Assembly (NCBI RefSeq): GCF_022458865.1
Contig: NZ_JAJNMU010000001.1
Location: 310,001 to 374,000, forward strand
Source of the DNA: Paenibacillus periandrae
GTDB lineage: Bacteria > Bacillota > Bacilli > Paenibacillales > NBRC-103111
Length of the DNA: 64,000 nucleotides
Direction of reading: 5' to 3'
Part shown: positions 44,001 to 52,671 of the stretch, one piece after another
Layout of the letters: each line of letters opens with the position of its first letter
Position numbering within the stretch: position 1 is the stretch's first letter
Translations under genes and position numbers: made by a program
The notes under the pieces: model-generated
What the model was told of the DNA's origin: nothing
What the model saw: the letters and a program-made list of their open reading frames with translations, nothing else
Database searches by the model: none

Positions 44001-45849
44001 CCTGCCGTACGATATTGGAGATCTGGTTTTTGTCGGTTATATAAGACCACTTGTCATCGGTAGCCATAAAACGTTTCAACGCATCCAGTGTTCCCAGCTG
44101 TCCATCCATGCCGTCGGTACGCCACCACCTGGAGGAAAGGAATACGCTGGAGTAGCTGTCGAAGGAATTTTTCTCAACACCTGGTGCTGGCGGTGTAACA
44201 AGGTCTGGTGCAGGAAACTTTGGCTCACCCACGTAAATATGGACATTGTCCAGGTTCACGATGCGGATGTAATTGGCATCGTCCGCATAGGAAGCTCCGC
44301 TGACCTTCAGCCTTGCTATATTGGCGGCATCATCGTACCGGAACGGAACAGCCGCTGACTTCAATTCACCGTCGAGATAGAAGTCGAAGGTTTTGGCTGC
44401 GAAATCAGCAGCCACTGTGATGCTTCTCCAGCCATGAAGCGGAAGTCCTGTGACCAGATTCGTTGTCGTTGTTGTTGTCCCTACAGTTCGAAACGAGGTT
44501 ATTTTATCAGGTGTGAAGCTTAATGCAATTGCAGCCTTACCCGCTGAATCCAGTATATAGAACAGCGCATTTTCCTTGCCAGCAGTTGCCCCCGTCGGCA
44601 GCTGGACATCAGCCTGAATCGTCAGCTTGCCTGTCTGTGAGGCAAAGCTCTTGTTAATGCCTTCCGTAGTCATTTTACTGACATCGTAAATTTGTAAATA
44701 TCGGTCTCCATCAGGCTTCTCTTTCACCTGCACATAAGAGCTGCCTGTCGTCTGGGCTCCCCATTGGGAAGGGGTCGTTCCCACCGTGATCGAATTAAAG
44801 CTTTCATACACGAGATCGGTTACCGCCGCTGCATAGACCTGCTGTGTAACGGCTGCATTCACGTATCCGGCAGCTTTCACAACGATCTGATACGATTTGG
44901 CGGTTGGAAAAGCGGCTGCCCCGATATGTAGATTGCCGGAACCCACTGTATACGTTGAGCCGCTGACTGTCGCTCCGTCAACCGCAACGCTGCTGACCGC
45001 CGCACGCCATGAAGCGTTATCCGTAAAAGCAAGATCAACCGGCTGACCCACTGTGGCATTCGTCACGTCAGGAGCAAGCACAGGAGGCTGCAGCAATCTG
45101 ACAGCCCCGCTGTACACGGCTACCTGATCCAGATTGGCGATACGGATATAGTTCGTATTATCCGCATAGTAGGCCCCGGCTACCTGAAGCTTGCTCAGGT
45201 TCACGGCATCATCGTAACGGAAAGGCACACCGCTTTGCATGAGTGAGCCGTCCAGGTAGAAATCATACGTTTTGCTGCTATAATCCGCTGCAACAATCAG
45301 GCTTCTCCAGCCGTTCAGGGGCAGACCCGTGGCCAGTGTCGTGCTCGTCGTGACACCGCTGACTGTGCGATAGGTAATAATTTTGTCCGGCTGCAGATTG
45401 AGCGCAATTGCCGGCTTGTTAGCTGAATCGAGAATATAGAACAGCATGTTTTCCTTGCCGGCTGTGGCCCCCGCGGGCAGCTGCACATCCGCTTGAACGG
45501 TCAGCTTGCCCGTCTGTGAGGTGAAGGTTTTGGTGATTCCCTGTGTCGCCTGCTTGCTTGCATCGTAAATTTGCAGAAAACGTCCGCCCTCAGGCCGTTC
45601 CGCCACTTTAACATAAGAGCTTCCGGTCACCGACACTCCCCAGTTAGCTGGTGTCGATCCCGTTGCCATCCCGTCAAATGACTCATTGATCAGATCGCTT
45701 TCCGGCAGAGAGTCGGCATTGGCAACTGCAGCGCCGAAACTGCTAATCGGTAATAATGCCGTGAACAATAAACCGAAACTTAATAACATACATAAGTACC
45801 GCCGCCTTTCCCGTCCCCAACGCTGTAAACCCGATGAATGAACCTTCAA
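41056..45849 (-). CDS. Large secreted multidomain protein, probable glycan-binding glycosidase
   Basis: A 1597-residue secreted protein. After a signal peptide (cleavage probably near AAVANA) come, in order: a concanavalin/laminin-G-like domain (about 50-255); a small domain resembling the Shr HID/DUF1533 type (ASWRAAVSSVAVDG, about 260-345); a second, closely related lectin-like domain (about 350-555); a region of about 500 residues with FLSSRWWRTDGMDGQ, GAASFQFDDWRGSV and IGFHTRMKHDLEAYAGRTIEYSNN that looks like a TIM-barrel glycosidase; a DUF1349-like part; a bacterial Ig-like (Big_2) domain (SSDPSVATISSSGIVNGIATG); and a third lectin-like domain at the end. The catalytic family is not certain. 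The TTG at 45849 has AAGGAG 8 bases upstream. It follows the YesN-type regulator. Confidence 0.8.
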   Translation of the reverse strand: MKVHSSGLQRWGRERRRYLCMLLSFGLLFTALLPISSFGAAVANADSLPESDLINESFDGMATGSTPANWGVSVTGSSYVKVAERPEGGRFLQIYDASKQATQGITKTFTSQTGKLTVQADVQLPAGATAGKENMLFYILDSANKPAIALNLQPDKIITYRTVSGVTTSTTLATGLPLNGWRSLIVAADYSSKTYDFYLDGSLMQSGVPFRYDDAVNLSKLQVAGAYYADNTNYIRIANLDQVAVYSGAVRLLQPPVLAPDVTNATVGQPVDLAFTDNASWRAAVSSVAVDGATVSGSTYTVGSGNLHIGAAAFPTAKSYQIVVKAAGYVNAAVTQQVYAAAVTDLVYESFNSITVGTTPSQWGAQTTGSSYVQVKEKPDGDRYLQIYDVSKMTTEGINKSFASQTGKLTIQADVQLPTGATAGKENALFYILDSAGKAAIALSFTPDKITSFRTVGTTTTTTNLVTGLPLHGWRSITVAADFAAKTFDFYLDGELKSAAVPFRYDDAANIARLKVSGASYADDANYIRIVNLDNVHIYVGEPKFPAPDLVTPPAPGVEKNSFDSYSSVFLSSRWWRTDGMDGQLGTLDALKRFMATDDKWSYITDKNQISNIVRQGVGFQGTLNMNMGTVGRAKYFDGTPIVAPWMTWGATWGSMSDPLYYQAVLNVGKQSIDAGAASFQFDDWRGSVDAYKFGGDFCDPCMEQFRQYLDDNYSDTQPSAWGVSDISAFNYKTYLQTTLNVQTNGDYINKKILSPLDGAFSDFNYKATIGFHTRMKHDLEAYAGRTIEYSNNAPFIKDSVASKHFLHDAFNYGMGENDEDSMTIDNMVTNGSLSSGLGKPHIISPLPYHEAKIREGIAASYALGQYMLVPWDAWLQGSTRYFGTVEQYGDLFHFIRQYPYLFDGQEPPAKVGILVKWSDMNFATLSSLSMKLFKAGVPFRILAANDSLPTYALREQSFEGLDTLIEYAPTASFSAADQLLISNSGATVLGATYVYSTWLAARSQVSVSGGEQLYATVRSPEDTHAPKVIHLLNRTGSTAEDIEVMLADSAFFEGSNLQAVLYRPGHNPLALTVTNTGSGKHKVTVPSLEEWGIVRVGSGSSITSGDAFNVSAPWSGIAIGNPAPTGSASSSGSTVTVTSSGAGLHVPSKGDMGSSDQFSFVYEQIHTTPLQDYSVSTRLADSTGAANGALTGLMLRETPASNAKFVAIANVAGNGLRLFWRDADNSEIGSMSLGQPALPGYVKLVRHSGTYSAYYSSDGIQWGAAIGTHDISLRTTLGGVFTAAGKGNASHTASFDSTVITYGEVVLPSGQLDHLTIGGLPQQLTVSKTAQATVTASIYNSGVETKLDITGEQIQYTSSDPSVATISSSGIVNGIATGTATLTASFTANGVTATGTVAITVVPPNSVLLDETFDSYDVSELPASWVYSPTTVGGSYIQISETPSVSDKSLNIYDNSPGGFPSATASFEQQAGPFSVQFDFKVSFGTVKSNGGAIVAYMQSPSGTNGISLLVEDDGFWYLDGSTTVVAAPVVENQWYAIRIDLNPGTRKMDLYIDGVKVVDQGNFRNAVDTISKIQVGGSSNGVETSAFWNNVHISS

Positions 45850-45904
45850 TGTCTTCACTCCTTGAACTGATTTTGTATGAAACCGGATAATCGTCAAAGC
45901 ATTA

Positions 45905-46002
45905 CAACAAATGAGATCGCTTTCACGAAAAAGTATACGCCTAAGCCTTGCGCCAAAGGAATGGACGAATCAGAGCCGCTTATGGACATATCTCATTTGT
46001 TG
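45905..46002. repeat. 13-base inverted repeat spanning the regulator/secreted-protein gap
   Basis: CAACAAATGAGAT at 45905-45917 is exactly complementary to ATCTCATTTGTTG at 45990-46002, with 72 bases between. The cre-like site overlaps the first arm. It may form a long leader hairpin or a pair of binding sites. Confidence 0.65.
45912..45925 (+). promoter_or_regulatory. cre-like site upstream of the secreted protein gene
   Basis: TGAGATCGCTTTCA fits the cre consensus TGWNANCGNTNWCA at every defined position. It lies 63 bases upstream of the secreted protein start, in the gap after the response regulator gene. Confidence 0.6.
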
Positions 46003-46031
46003 CGCTTTCAGCCCGACATCAGAGATCAGGC

Positions 46032-47546
46032 TTACTTCATATAGTCCGAGGGTGCCAAGCCTGTAACCTTTTTGAAGACGCGGCTGAAATACAAAGGATC
46101 GGAATAACCTACGCGATCTGCTATATCCTTCAACAGTAAGCCAGATGAATCGCTCATCAGCTTCTTCGCCTGATGAACTCTCCATTGGGTTAAATATTCA
46201 CCAGGTGTAACCCCGCGGAATTTTTTGAACATGGCGCTTAAATAATTGGGCACCAGATTAAACCGCCTGGACAAATCCTGAAGGGTAATTGGCAGCGAAT
46301 AATTGGCTTGCAAATACTGCTCGATTTGTACAATGGTTTCCTCTTGATGATCGCTGATTCGGGTACCGGAAGCTGCACTATCCATCAAGGTGTTATATGT
46401 ATATTCAGCTCCGGCCAGCAGCTCCGGATAGGTCAAGGAATGGAGCAGAAGCGAATCCAGCTCCATCCCTGCAAGGATGAACTGCTCATCCGAAATCAAT
46501 TTGAAATGCTCTGGAAACATAAAAAGAATTTGCTTCAAGCCATTTTCGATAGTGATTTGGCTGGCTTCCTGCTGCTCCCAGACGTGTACGATGTCAAAGA
46601 TCGCGTCGAGGATCGGCTGCTTCTGCCGCAGCTCCATCGCCTGACCGAGCGTACGATAATAGGGATGCATAGGCGCAGGCTTGCGGTCAGCACATTCATC
46701 CATTATGCTGGATCGGCCGAACAGCAGGCCAAGCCGCATCCTTTTGCCCACGGTTTGCAGCACCTGCTTAAGTCCTGACAATTCGGTCACGGGCTGCTGC
46801 ACAATGGTCAGGGGGATGGCTAACCGGTCCGCCCTGTGCAGCAGTTCCTTAATCAATCCCTGCGCAGCCTGTAGAGCTGATTCTACGGATCCCTTGCTTC
46901 CTACCAGCAGAAAGCGTTCATTTTCTTTCTCTGTATCCAGTATCCAGCAGCCATAGGATTCAGCTATCATCTTACGTATAATGACCTCCCCGTAATCCGA
47001 CTGCCAAAATAACTTGCCCGGATGCATATGATCCTCATAAGCCTGGCCCATAGAGCCTGCGCACAGCATGTAGACAACGTAATGAGCATATCTCATCGAA
47101 TTGGGCAGCCGATCAACGGCTCCCTGCTCCACAACAGCTGCCCATAGCTCCTTCTCCCTTCTTCTCACTTGCTCATTGATGCCCGCCTCGACACGTATAA
47201 GCAGTTCCTGCAAATCCGGAATCGTCACCGGCTTCAGCAGATAATCCTCGGCCTGCAGTTGGATCGCCTTGCGCGTATAATGGAAATCGTCATACGAGCT
47301 TACAATGACGGTAGCGATATCCGGCTGCTGCCGTTTGGCCTCAGCGATAAGCTGAAGTCCATCCATCACCGGCATACGAATATCGGTAAACAGTACATCA
47401 GGTCGTAATTGTGCGAGCATGTCGAGTGCCTGCTCCCCGTTAAAGGCTTCCCCCAGCACCTGAAAACGCGGACCCGCTTCCTCTATCATTTTTCTTAATG
47501 CCCGGCAATACGGCGCTTCATCGTCCACGACGACAACTGTCGGCAT
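46032..47546 (-). CDS. YesN-type response regulator with AraC DNA-binding domain
   Basis: A 504-residue response regulator. The receiver (about 1-120) has VVVVDDEAPYC, the phosphoacceptor in VLFTDIRMPVMDGLQLI and DYLLKPV. The C-terminus is an HTH_18 AraC domain (LQDLSRRFNLVPNYLSAMFKKFRGVTPGEYL; IADRVGYSDPLYFSRVFKKVTGLAPSDYMK). The ATG at 47546 is chosen since MPTVVVVDDE is the normal beginning; a GGGAGC lies before it. It follows its kinase gene by 86 bases and probably activates unit B and perhaps unit C. Confidence 0.93.
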   Translation of the reverse strand: MPTVVVVDDEAPYCRALRKMIEEAGPRFQVLGEAFNGEQALDMLAQLRPDVLFTDIRMPVMDGLQLIAEAKRQQPDIATVIVSSYDDFHYTRKAIQLQAEDYLLKPVTIPDLQELLIRVEAGINEQVRRREKELWAAVVEQGAVDRLPNSMRYAHYVVYMLCAGSMGQAYEDHMHPGKLFWQSDYGEVIIRKMIAESYGCWILDTEKENERFLLVGSKGSVESALQAAQGLIKELLHRADRLAIPLTIVQQPVTELSGLKQVLQTVGKRMRLGLLFGRSSIMDECADRKPAPMHPYYRTLGQAMELRQKQPILDAIFDIVHVWEQQEASQITIENGLKQILFMFPEHFKLISDEQFILAGMELDSLLLHSLTYPELLAGAEYTYNTLMDSAASGTRISDHQEETIVQIEQYLQANYSLPITLQDLSRRFNLVPNYLSAMFKKFRGVTPGEYLTQWRVHQAKKLMSDSSGLLLKDIADRVGYSDPLYFSRVFKKVTGLAPSDYMK

Positions 47547-47632
47547 TGGCCCCAGCTCCCTCTTAATCAGCTTTGAATGCTGCACGCTATTGCAGCATGT
47601 ACATAATAGATCGTTCACTGCGCCGCATGTAT

Positions 47633-49492
47633 CTATGTCCCCTTCCACCAGCCGATGCGCACAATGGCTCCCTGGTCCTCCCCATTCAGCAGCTCTAAGC
47701 AAACCCGACCGCCAAAATGGTAATACAGCCGTGCATACGTGTTGATCGTACCCGCTCCGCTCTCCTTCTGTGCGCGAGATGTTGGTGAATAAAAAGTGAA
47801 TGTACCGGACGCAACCTCGGCAGCCTGTTCGGCAAAATCAACTAAATAGGATTCCGAAAATCCACAACCGTCATCCCGAATTTCAATAAACTGCCTTTGA
47901 TCCCTTTCATACCCTGTAATCGTGATTTTCCAGGGATAATTAATATTGGCAAAGCCGTGCTTGAAGCAGTTTTCCACAAACGGCTGGAGCGTAATCTTGG
48001 GAAGGGCTTGTTCGAGCAGCCGCTCATCAACATCGATTACAAAGTCGAGATGGTCCTCGTAACGGATTTTCATAATATTCAGGTAGTTCAGCGTATGCCT
48101 GATTTCCTCCCGCAGCGTGACCGGCTGCCCACCCGCATAGGTGATATAGCGAAACATCCCGACCAGCATCGTTGAAAGCTGATTGATGCTGCTATTGCCC
48201 GTTTCATAGCCCAAAGCGCCGATTAAGGAAAGCGTATTGTACAAAAAGTGTGGATTGATTTGTGCCTGGAGAGCTGCAAAATGTGAGCTGAGCTCACGTG
48301 AGCGAGCCTCGATAGACTGCTCCTTCGATTCCTCCAGTCGCTCCAGCATTTTACGAAAGGATTGGTACAAGTGGTGCAGCTCATTGTGCGTATTTTGCAG
48401 CTCCACGCCCCTGAACAATTTCGATTCACGCATATCCGGAATTGCATCCAGATGCACTTGATTCATCGTGTCACGCAGCTGCCGAAGCGGCTTCAGGAGA
48501 CGCTTTGTGGAGAAATACAAGGTTAACAGTGTTAATAAAATAATCAGAAAAGCCGTGACGCTGAATATATATCCGGCTTGGCGGGTTGGTGCCAGCAGTT
48601 CCTGCTCCGGCTCTGCGATCATAACGGTCCAGTCCGAATAAGGGGCGTGCTGATAAATAAGCAAATCCCGGGAGCCGTCCGGCATATCAATCCAGGCAAA
48701 TTCATTCCCGGATGGCAAGGATGGGGATGCAGCGGAATTCTGCATGTAAGCCTGACGATGCGGCTCTAAACGTTCTGTAAGTATGGGATTACGGGGAAAT
48801 ATCCATTCTCCGGTGCGGCTGATCATCATCACCTGCTTGCTGCCGGTTTGTCCGGAGGAGCTGATCTTATCCAGGTATTCGGCAGGCAGCTGGATCTCGA
48901 CTAACGTATTGGGGGTCAAATCCTCTCCCAGCTTACGAATAACCGAAATCACCTCACGGTTCGATGCGAGATCCCAATCGTCCTTGTGCGGCGGAAGCAG
49001 CAGGCGGTATTCCGATTTGCTGCTCAGTTGATTGAACCAGGGCGATTCTCTTGCTTGCTTCGACGCCCGTGCCTTGTCATAATAGGCACCCGTTCCGAAG
49101 AAAGCGCCGGAGCGGCTCACAATCGATACCCGATTAAAAATTTGCGGATCCAGGCCGACAATGGACGTAATCAGCTCTCTCATTTTGTAGGCCGCCTCCA
49201 GGTTATTCTCGAAGTAGCTTTCGGCGTTCTCCTGATAAGGCATATAAAAAAATGTGTTGGCAATCGTCGGATTGTATTTGATTTGCATAACCAGCCTGTC
49301 CATCGTATACAGCGAATTATCGAGCTGCTGGGTAATACTTGCCGCTTCTCCCCGATAAGTACGAATAATCGTCTCTACATTTACCTTCTGGTAATACCAA
49401 TAAAAGACGCTGAATGCAATCGCGATGATCATCGTAACAAGCAACGAAAACGTAATAAACAGCTTCGTCTGAAAGCTGATCGGTCGTCTCAT
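47633..49492 (-). CDS. YesM-type sensor histidine kinase
   Basis: A 619-residue kinase with an N-terminal transmembrane segment (LFITFSLLVTMIIAIAFSVFYW), an extracellular Cache-like sensor region to about 285, a second span (YIFSVTAFLIILLTLLTLYF), a HAMP region, then the PF06580 histidine motif QAQINPHFLYNTLSLI and an ATPase domain with the N-box VENCFKHG and GCGFSE. The gene lies downstream of the shared promoter block at 49616-49683 and is paired with the response regulator behind it. Confidence 0.92.
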   Translation of the reverse strand: MRRPISFQTKLFITFSLLVTMIIAIAFSVFYWYYQKVNVETIIRTYRGEAASITQQLDNSLYTMDRLVMQIKYNPTIANTFFYMPYQENAESYFENNLEAAYKMRELITSIVGLDPQIFNRVSIVSRSGAFFGTGAYYDKARASKQARESPWFNQLSSKSEYRLLLPPHKDDWDLASNREVISVIRKLGEDLTPNTLVEIQLPAEYLDKISSSGQTGSKQVMMISRTGEWIFPRNPILTERLEPHRQAYMQNSAASPSLPSGNEFAWIDMPDGSRDLLIYQHAPYSDWTVMIAEPEQELLAPTRQAGYIFSVTAFLIILLTLLTLYFSTKRLLKPLRQLRDTMNQVHLDAIPDMRESKLFRGVELQNTHNELHHLYQSFRKMLERLEESKEQSIEARSRELSSHFAALQAQINPHFLYNTLSLIGALGYETGNSSINQLSTMLVGMFRYITYAGGQPVTLREEIRHTLNYLNIMKIRYEDHLDFVIDVDERLLEQALPKITLQPFVENCFKHGFANINYPWKITITGYERDQRQFIEIRDDGCGFSESYLVDFAEQAAEVASGTFTFYSPTSRAQKESGAGTINTYARLYYHFGGRVCLELLNGEDQGAIVRIGWWKGT

Positions 49493-49615
49493 AGCCCCGA
49501 CTGCAGATCATCCCCTGCCAGCGTCCTTGCAAAAGGAAGTATTTCTCCCCATTTTATAATCTGCAACCATCGTCTTTGGTTCATCTCGACACTCACCCCA
49601 CTCCGGTTTTATTTC

Positions 49616-49683
49616 CAATATAACGGATATAGGCCCCGGATAAGATAGGTCTCACTTAAGGTTTAACACGCTTCATTTAAGTT
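49616..49683 (-). promoter_or_regulatory. Shared promoter/operator block, copy 1 (upstream of YesM/YesN of unit B)
   Basis: Minus strand: a conserved block containing TTAAACCTTAAGTGAGACC, then CTATCTTA, GATATCCG-like bases and a TATATT -10. Core bases 49641-49667 match 26 of 27 in the copy at 62806-62832, and the distance from core to -10 is identical in both. It begins next to the stop of the AraC regulator. The lack of a -35 and the conserved block upstream suggest activation by an AraC-type protein. Confidence 0.75.
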
Positions 49684-50590
49684 ATTGCTTTGTGTGGGGC
49701 AGACCGCTCCTGTAAGCATGCGGGGACAAAGCCTTTTGTTTCTTAAAAGCCAGATAAAACGCCTTATAGTCCGCATACCCGACCTCTAATGCTATCTGCG
49801 CGATTTTTTTGTCCGGGTCCAGCATCATTTCGCAGGCTTTATCAATCCGGACAAGCTGCGTATACTGGGAAACCGTCAGGCCTGTTGCCTCTTTAAAGAG
49901 GTGTGAAAAATAATTTTTGCTGAAAAAGGTTTTTTTGGCTAGCTCGGCAAGCTGAATGGGTTCGTGAAAATGGGTGTCCAGATAAAGCAGTGCCGCTTCG
50001 ATTTCCGAAGCCTTTTTATGCTGACGCTCATTGCCTGTGCTGCGGTTCTGAAAGCCCCTCATCATCATAACAATCAGCTCAATCGTATAAGCTCTTAGAA
50101 TCGCACTATGTCCGGGCATACGTTGATCGTATTCCATGTCCATTTTATGAATTAGCTGATCGAACTCATGCTGCTCGTCGAGGCTTAATCTCAGGTCCTC
50201 GCGGAACGGTTCCTCCGTCCAGCTATCCTTGAATAAATAGGAAAGCGTCAAGCTTGTAAAATCGTGAAACAAATGCAGGCTGTCATCCAAAAATCCCGGC
50301 TTGAACAAAATGTTGTAGGTTACCAGCTCCTGCTGCTCAGCTGTACGGTAAAACGTATGTGTCACCTCATAATTTATGAGAAACAAATCCCCTTTAGCCA
50401 CCTCATATATCTGTTCTCCGACAACATGGTAACCAGAACCCGAATAGACATAACAGATTTCCACGAAATCGTGAGAATGGAAATTTCTGTCCTCTATCAT
50501 CGACTCCGAATGCTTGACAATACTGAAGCTCTCGCCTTCTCTGAAAAATCGGTTGCCCGCAAACACAACACTTGCTTTCGATTCCCCCAT
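49682..50590 (-). CDS. AraC family regulator with cupin sensor domain
   Basis: A 302-residue cytoplasmic regulator. The N-terminal cupin domain (about 20-110) has SHDFVEICYVYSGSGYHVVGEQIYEVAKGDLFLINY and the C-terminal AraC HTH has LAKKTFFSKNYFSHLFKEATGLTVSQYTQLVRIDKACEMM and IALEVGYADYKAFYLAFKKQKALSPHAYR. The ATG at 50590 has AAGGAG 8 bases upstream. It lies next to the shared promoter copy 1 and is divergent from the MDR dehydrogenase, so it is the best candidate to bind the shared block (inference). Confidence 0.9.
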   Translation of the reverse strand: MGESKASVVFAGNRFFREGESFSIVKHSESMIEDRNFHSHDFVEICYVYSGSGYHVVGEQIYEVAKGDLFLINYEVTHTFYRTAEQQELVTYNILFKPGFLDDSLHLFHDFTSLTLSYLFKDSWTEEPFREDLRLSLDEQHEFDQLIHKMDMEYDQRMPGHSAILRAYTIELIVMMMRGFQNRSTGNERQHKKASEIEAALLYLDTHFHEPIQLAELAKKTFFSKNYFSHLFKEATGLTVSQYTQLVRIDKACEMMLDPDKKIAQIALEVGYADYKAFYLAFKKQKALSPHAYRSGLPHTKQ

Positions 50591-50728
50591 GTACTTATCT
50601 CCTTCCATAATCGGAATATGTACCATACGAAGTCTGACTTTACACCATCGTCATCCTTCCACAATCCCTTTACGATAGGACTGTTAGAACTTTCCTCTAA
50701 CCATACAACGAAAAAGGTGGCAAAATCC

Positions 50729-51682
50729 ATGATCAAAGCGTTAGCCGTAACAGAGCTTGGCAAAAAAGCGGAAATTATCGAAATGGCGTATCCTCAGCTT
50801 GACGATGATTCAATTATTATTAAAACAGCTTATTCGGGCATAAGCATAGGTACTGAAATGTGGATTGCAGAAGGAAAAAGGGCGGATTACGGTCCACCTC
50901 CGTTTGTAAATGGCTATCAGGCCAGCGGGCAAGTTGTGGAAGTGGGACAACACGCAGTCGGGATGTTCCAACCGGGAGATTGGGTGACGGTGTTTTGCAG
51001 CGGAGCGCATGCACAATATGTGAAGGCTAGCAGGCATCTCGCCCACAAATTGACCTCGACCGCATCGCTAAAAGCATGTGCCATGTTCGTTCAACCGAGT
51101 GTTGCGGCTAACGCCTGGAACAAGGCCGGGATCCGTACAGGAGATGTTGTTTATATCGTCGGACAAGGGTTGATCGGACAATGTGCAGCCATGCTTGCTA
51201 AGCTCCGTGGCGCTTATGTCATCACCTCGGATATTGCGACAGATCGTCTTCAGCGCTCTCGTGAGCTATGTGCGGATTGGGTGATCGATTCCAACGAGCA
51301 GCGGGCAGTGGCAGCGATCAAAGAACGATTCCTCGGGGGTGTTGACATCGTTGCGGAATCGACAGGCTTTGAGGCTCTGCTCGACGATGCCTTCGATACA
51401 TGCAAGAACAAAGGAACCTTCGTGTTTCTTGGCTGGTACCCGGATCGGGTCAGCTTCCATTTCAATATTCCTCACAGCAAACAACTGGATGCCGTGTTCC
51501 CTTGCTTCATCGGAGATTATCCGGTTCGTGAAGGGGTTATACGCCTCATCGAATCCGGTACTCTGAATATGGCAAAGCTCATATCCCACGAGTTGATCTG
51601 GGATGCTTCAGCCGATGTGTACAACCAGCTGTTTACCAGCAAACGCAATTCTTATAATGGCATCGTTATTCGATGGGAATAG
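50729..51682 (+). CDS. MDR-family alcohol dehydrogenase, zinc-less type
   Basis: A 317-residue NAD(P)-dependent dehydrogenase. It has the Rossmann signature VVYIVGQGLIGQCAAMLAKLRGA, then ITSDIATDRL and GGVDIVAESTGFEALLDDAF. Where catalytic-zinc enzymes have a Cys and a GHE motif, this one reads YSGISIGTEMW and NGYQASGQVVEVG, so the catalytic zinc ligands appear absent, as in BchC-like members. The ATG at 50729 has AAGGTGG 8 bases upstream. It is followed at once by a sugar-nucleotide-type epimerase gene. Confidence 0.88.
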   Translation: MIKALAVTELGKKAEIIEMAYPQLDDDSIIIKTAYSGISIGTEMWIAEGKRADYGPPPFVNGYQASGQVVEVGQHAVGMFQPGDWVTVFCSGAHAQYVKASRHLAHKLTSTASLKACAMFVQPSVAANAWNKAGIRTGDVVYIVGQGLIGQCAAMLAKLRGAYVITSDIATDRLQRSRELCADWVIDSNEQRAVAAIKERFLGGVDIVAESTGFEALLDDAFDTCKNKGTFVFLGWYPDRVSFHFNIPHSKQLDAVFPCFIGDYPVREGVIRLIESGTLNMAKLISHELIWDASADVYNQLFTSKRNSYNGIVIRWE

Positions 51683-51691
51683 GAGATCTAT

Positions 51692-52542
51692 GTGACGATA
51701 TTACTAACTGGAGCAAGCGGATTTATCGGACAAAGGCTGGTCGAACGACTATCGACAGATGCTCATGAGGATGTCATCTGCCTGTCGCGAAGTCCAGTGA
51801 ATCCTTCCGTCGCTGTTATCCGCGGGAACTATGACCGATTTGAAGATTTGCGGCTTCTGGACGAATTCAGCATCAGCACCGTTGTACATCTCGCCGCGGT
51901 TACCGGGGGCTGCAGCGAAGAAGACGGATTATCGGTCAACCTACTTGGCACAAGAAGACTGTACCGTTATTTGCTCGATCGGGGAGCGACCCGTTTTATT
52001 GGAGCCAGCTCGATCGCAGCAGTGGGCTGCCTGGATAACGAATTTCTTCCACAGCAGCTACCTATCCCTGATGATCACATCTGTCTGGCCAAGGATGCGT
52101 ATGGTTTAAGCAAATTCATGTTGGAGCAGCTAACGTATTATTTGCAGCGAAACCATACAGATGCTACCTTTATTAACCTGCGATTGGGTAGTGTCGTGTC
52201 CGATGACAGTTGGACACCCCCCTCGTTACAGCAGCTACGAAATTAACCATACCGTTTGTCCGCTTAAGCCATATTTATGCAAGCGATGTTGTCGAAGCCA
52301 TCGTTCATGCCATCCATGCCCCACTCCAAGCAGGAGCCTATACGTGGAATATGGTTGGTCCTGAAAGCAGCTGCAGCATTCCTACCATAGCTATGCTGAG
52401 CGCCATATTGGGAGAACGGGCGGAGCAATTCGATCTATCCTATTATGAACAGCCGGGCCATGCATACAAGCCTATTTTTTCAATGGAAAATGTGCAACGG
52501 GAGCTCGGCTTTGCACCGGGGAAATCGACAAGAGCTCAGTAG
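51692..52542 (+). pseudogene. NAD-dependent epimerase/dehydratase with a frameshift at a C run
   Basis: An extended SDR protein in two frames. The first (51692-52246, GTG start, AGGAG 6 bases upstream) has the Rossmann ILLTGASGFIGQRLVERL, the active-site-like DAYGLSKFMLEQL (YxxxK) and NLRLGSVVSDDSWTPP. The second frame continues with LVTAATKLTIPFVRLSHIYASDVVEAIVHA and the normal C-terminal part to 52542. The junction is at ACACCCCCCTCG near 52219; one extra C would restore a single frame of about 283 residues. It may be a real inactivation, a phase-variable tract or a sequencing error. Confidence 0.82.
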
Positions 52543-52605
52543 CCTATTCCTGCTGCAATTCGATCTGATACAATTCGAATGCGATCCGAACCTATAAGTT
52601 GGCTA

Positions 52606-52664
52606 CAAGACAAATGCGGCTTGGCTCAGAGTAATGACTCTGTGCGGGCCGCATTTGTCGTTTA
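52606..52664. terminator. Bidirectional terminator between epimerase and sialidase-like genes
   Basis: GACAAATGCGGC and GCCGCATTTGTC form a 12-bp stem with an internal hairpin (CAGAGTAATGACTCTG). It lies between convergent genes. Confidence 0.8.
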
Positions 52665-52671
52665 AAGAAAC

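Noticed and set aside
50591..50728. Possible third copy of the shared promoter block upstream of the MDR gene
   Set aside because: Only GATAGGACT and scattered bases match; the TTAAACCTTAAG core is absent.
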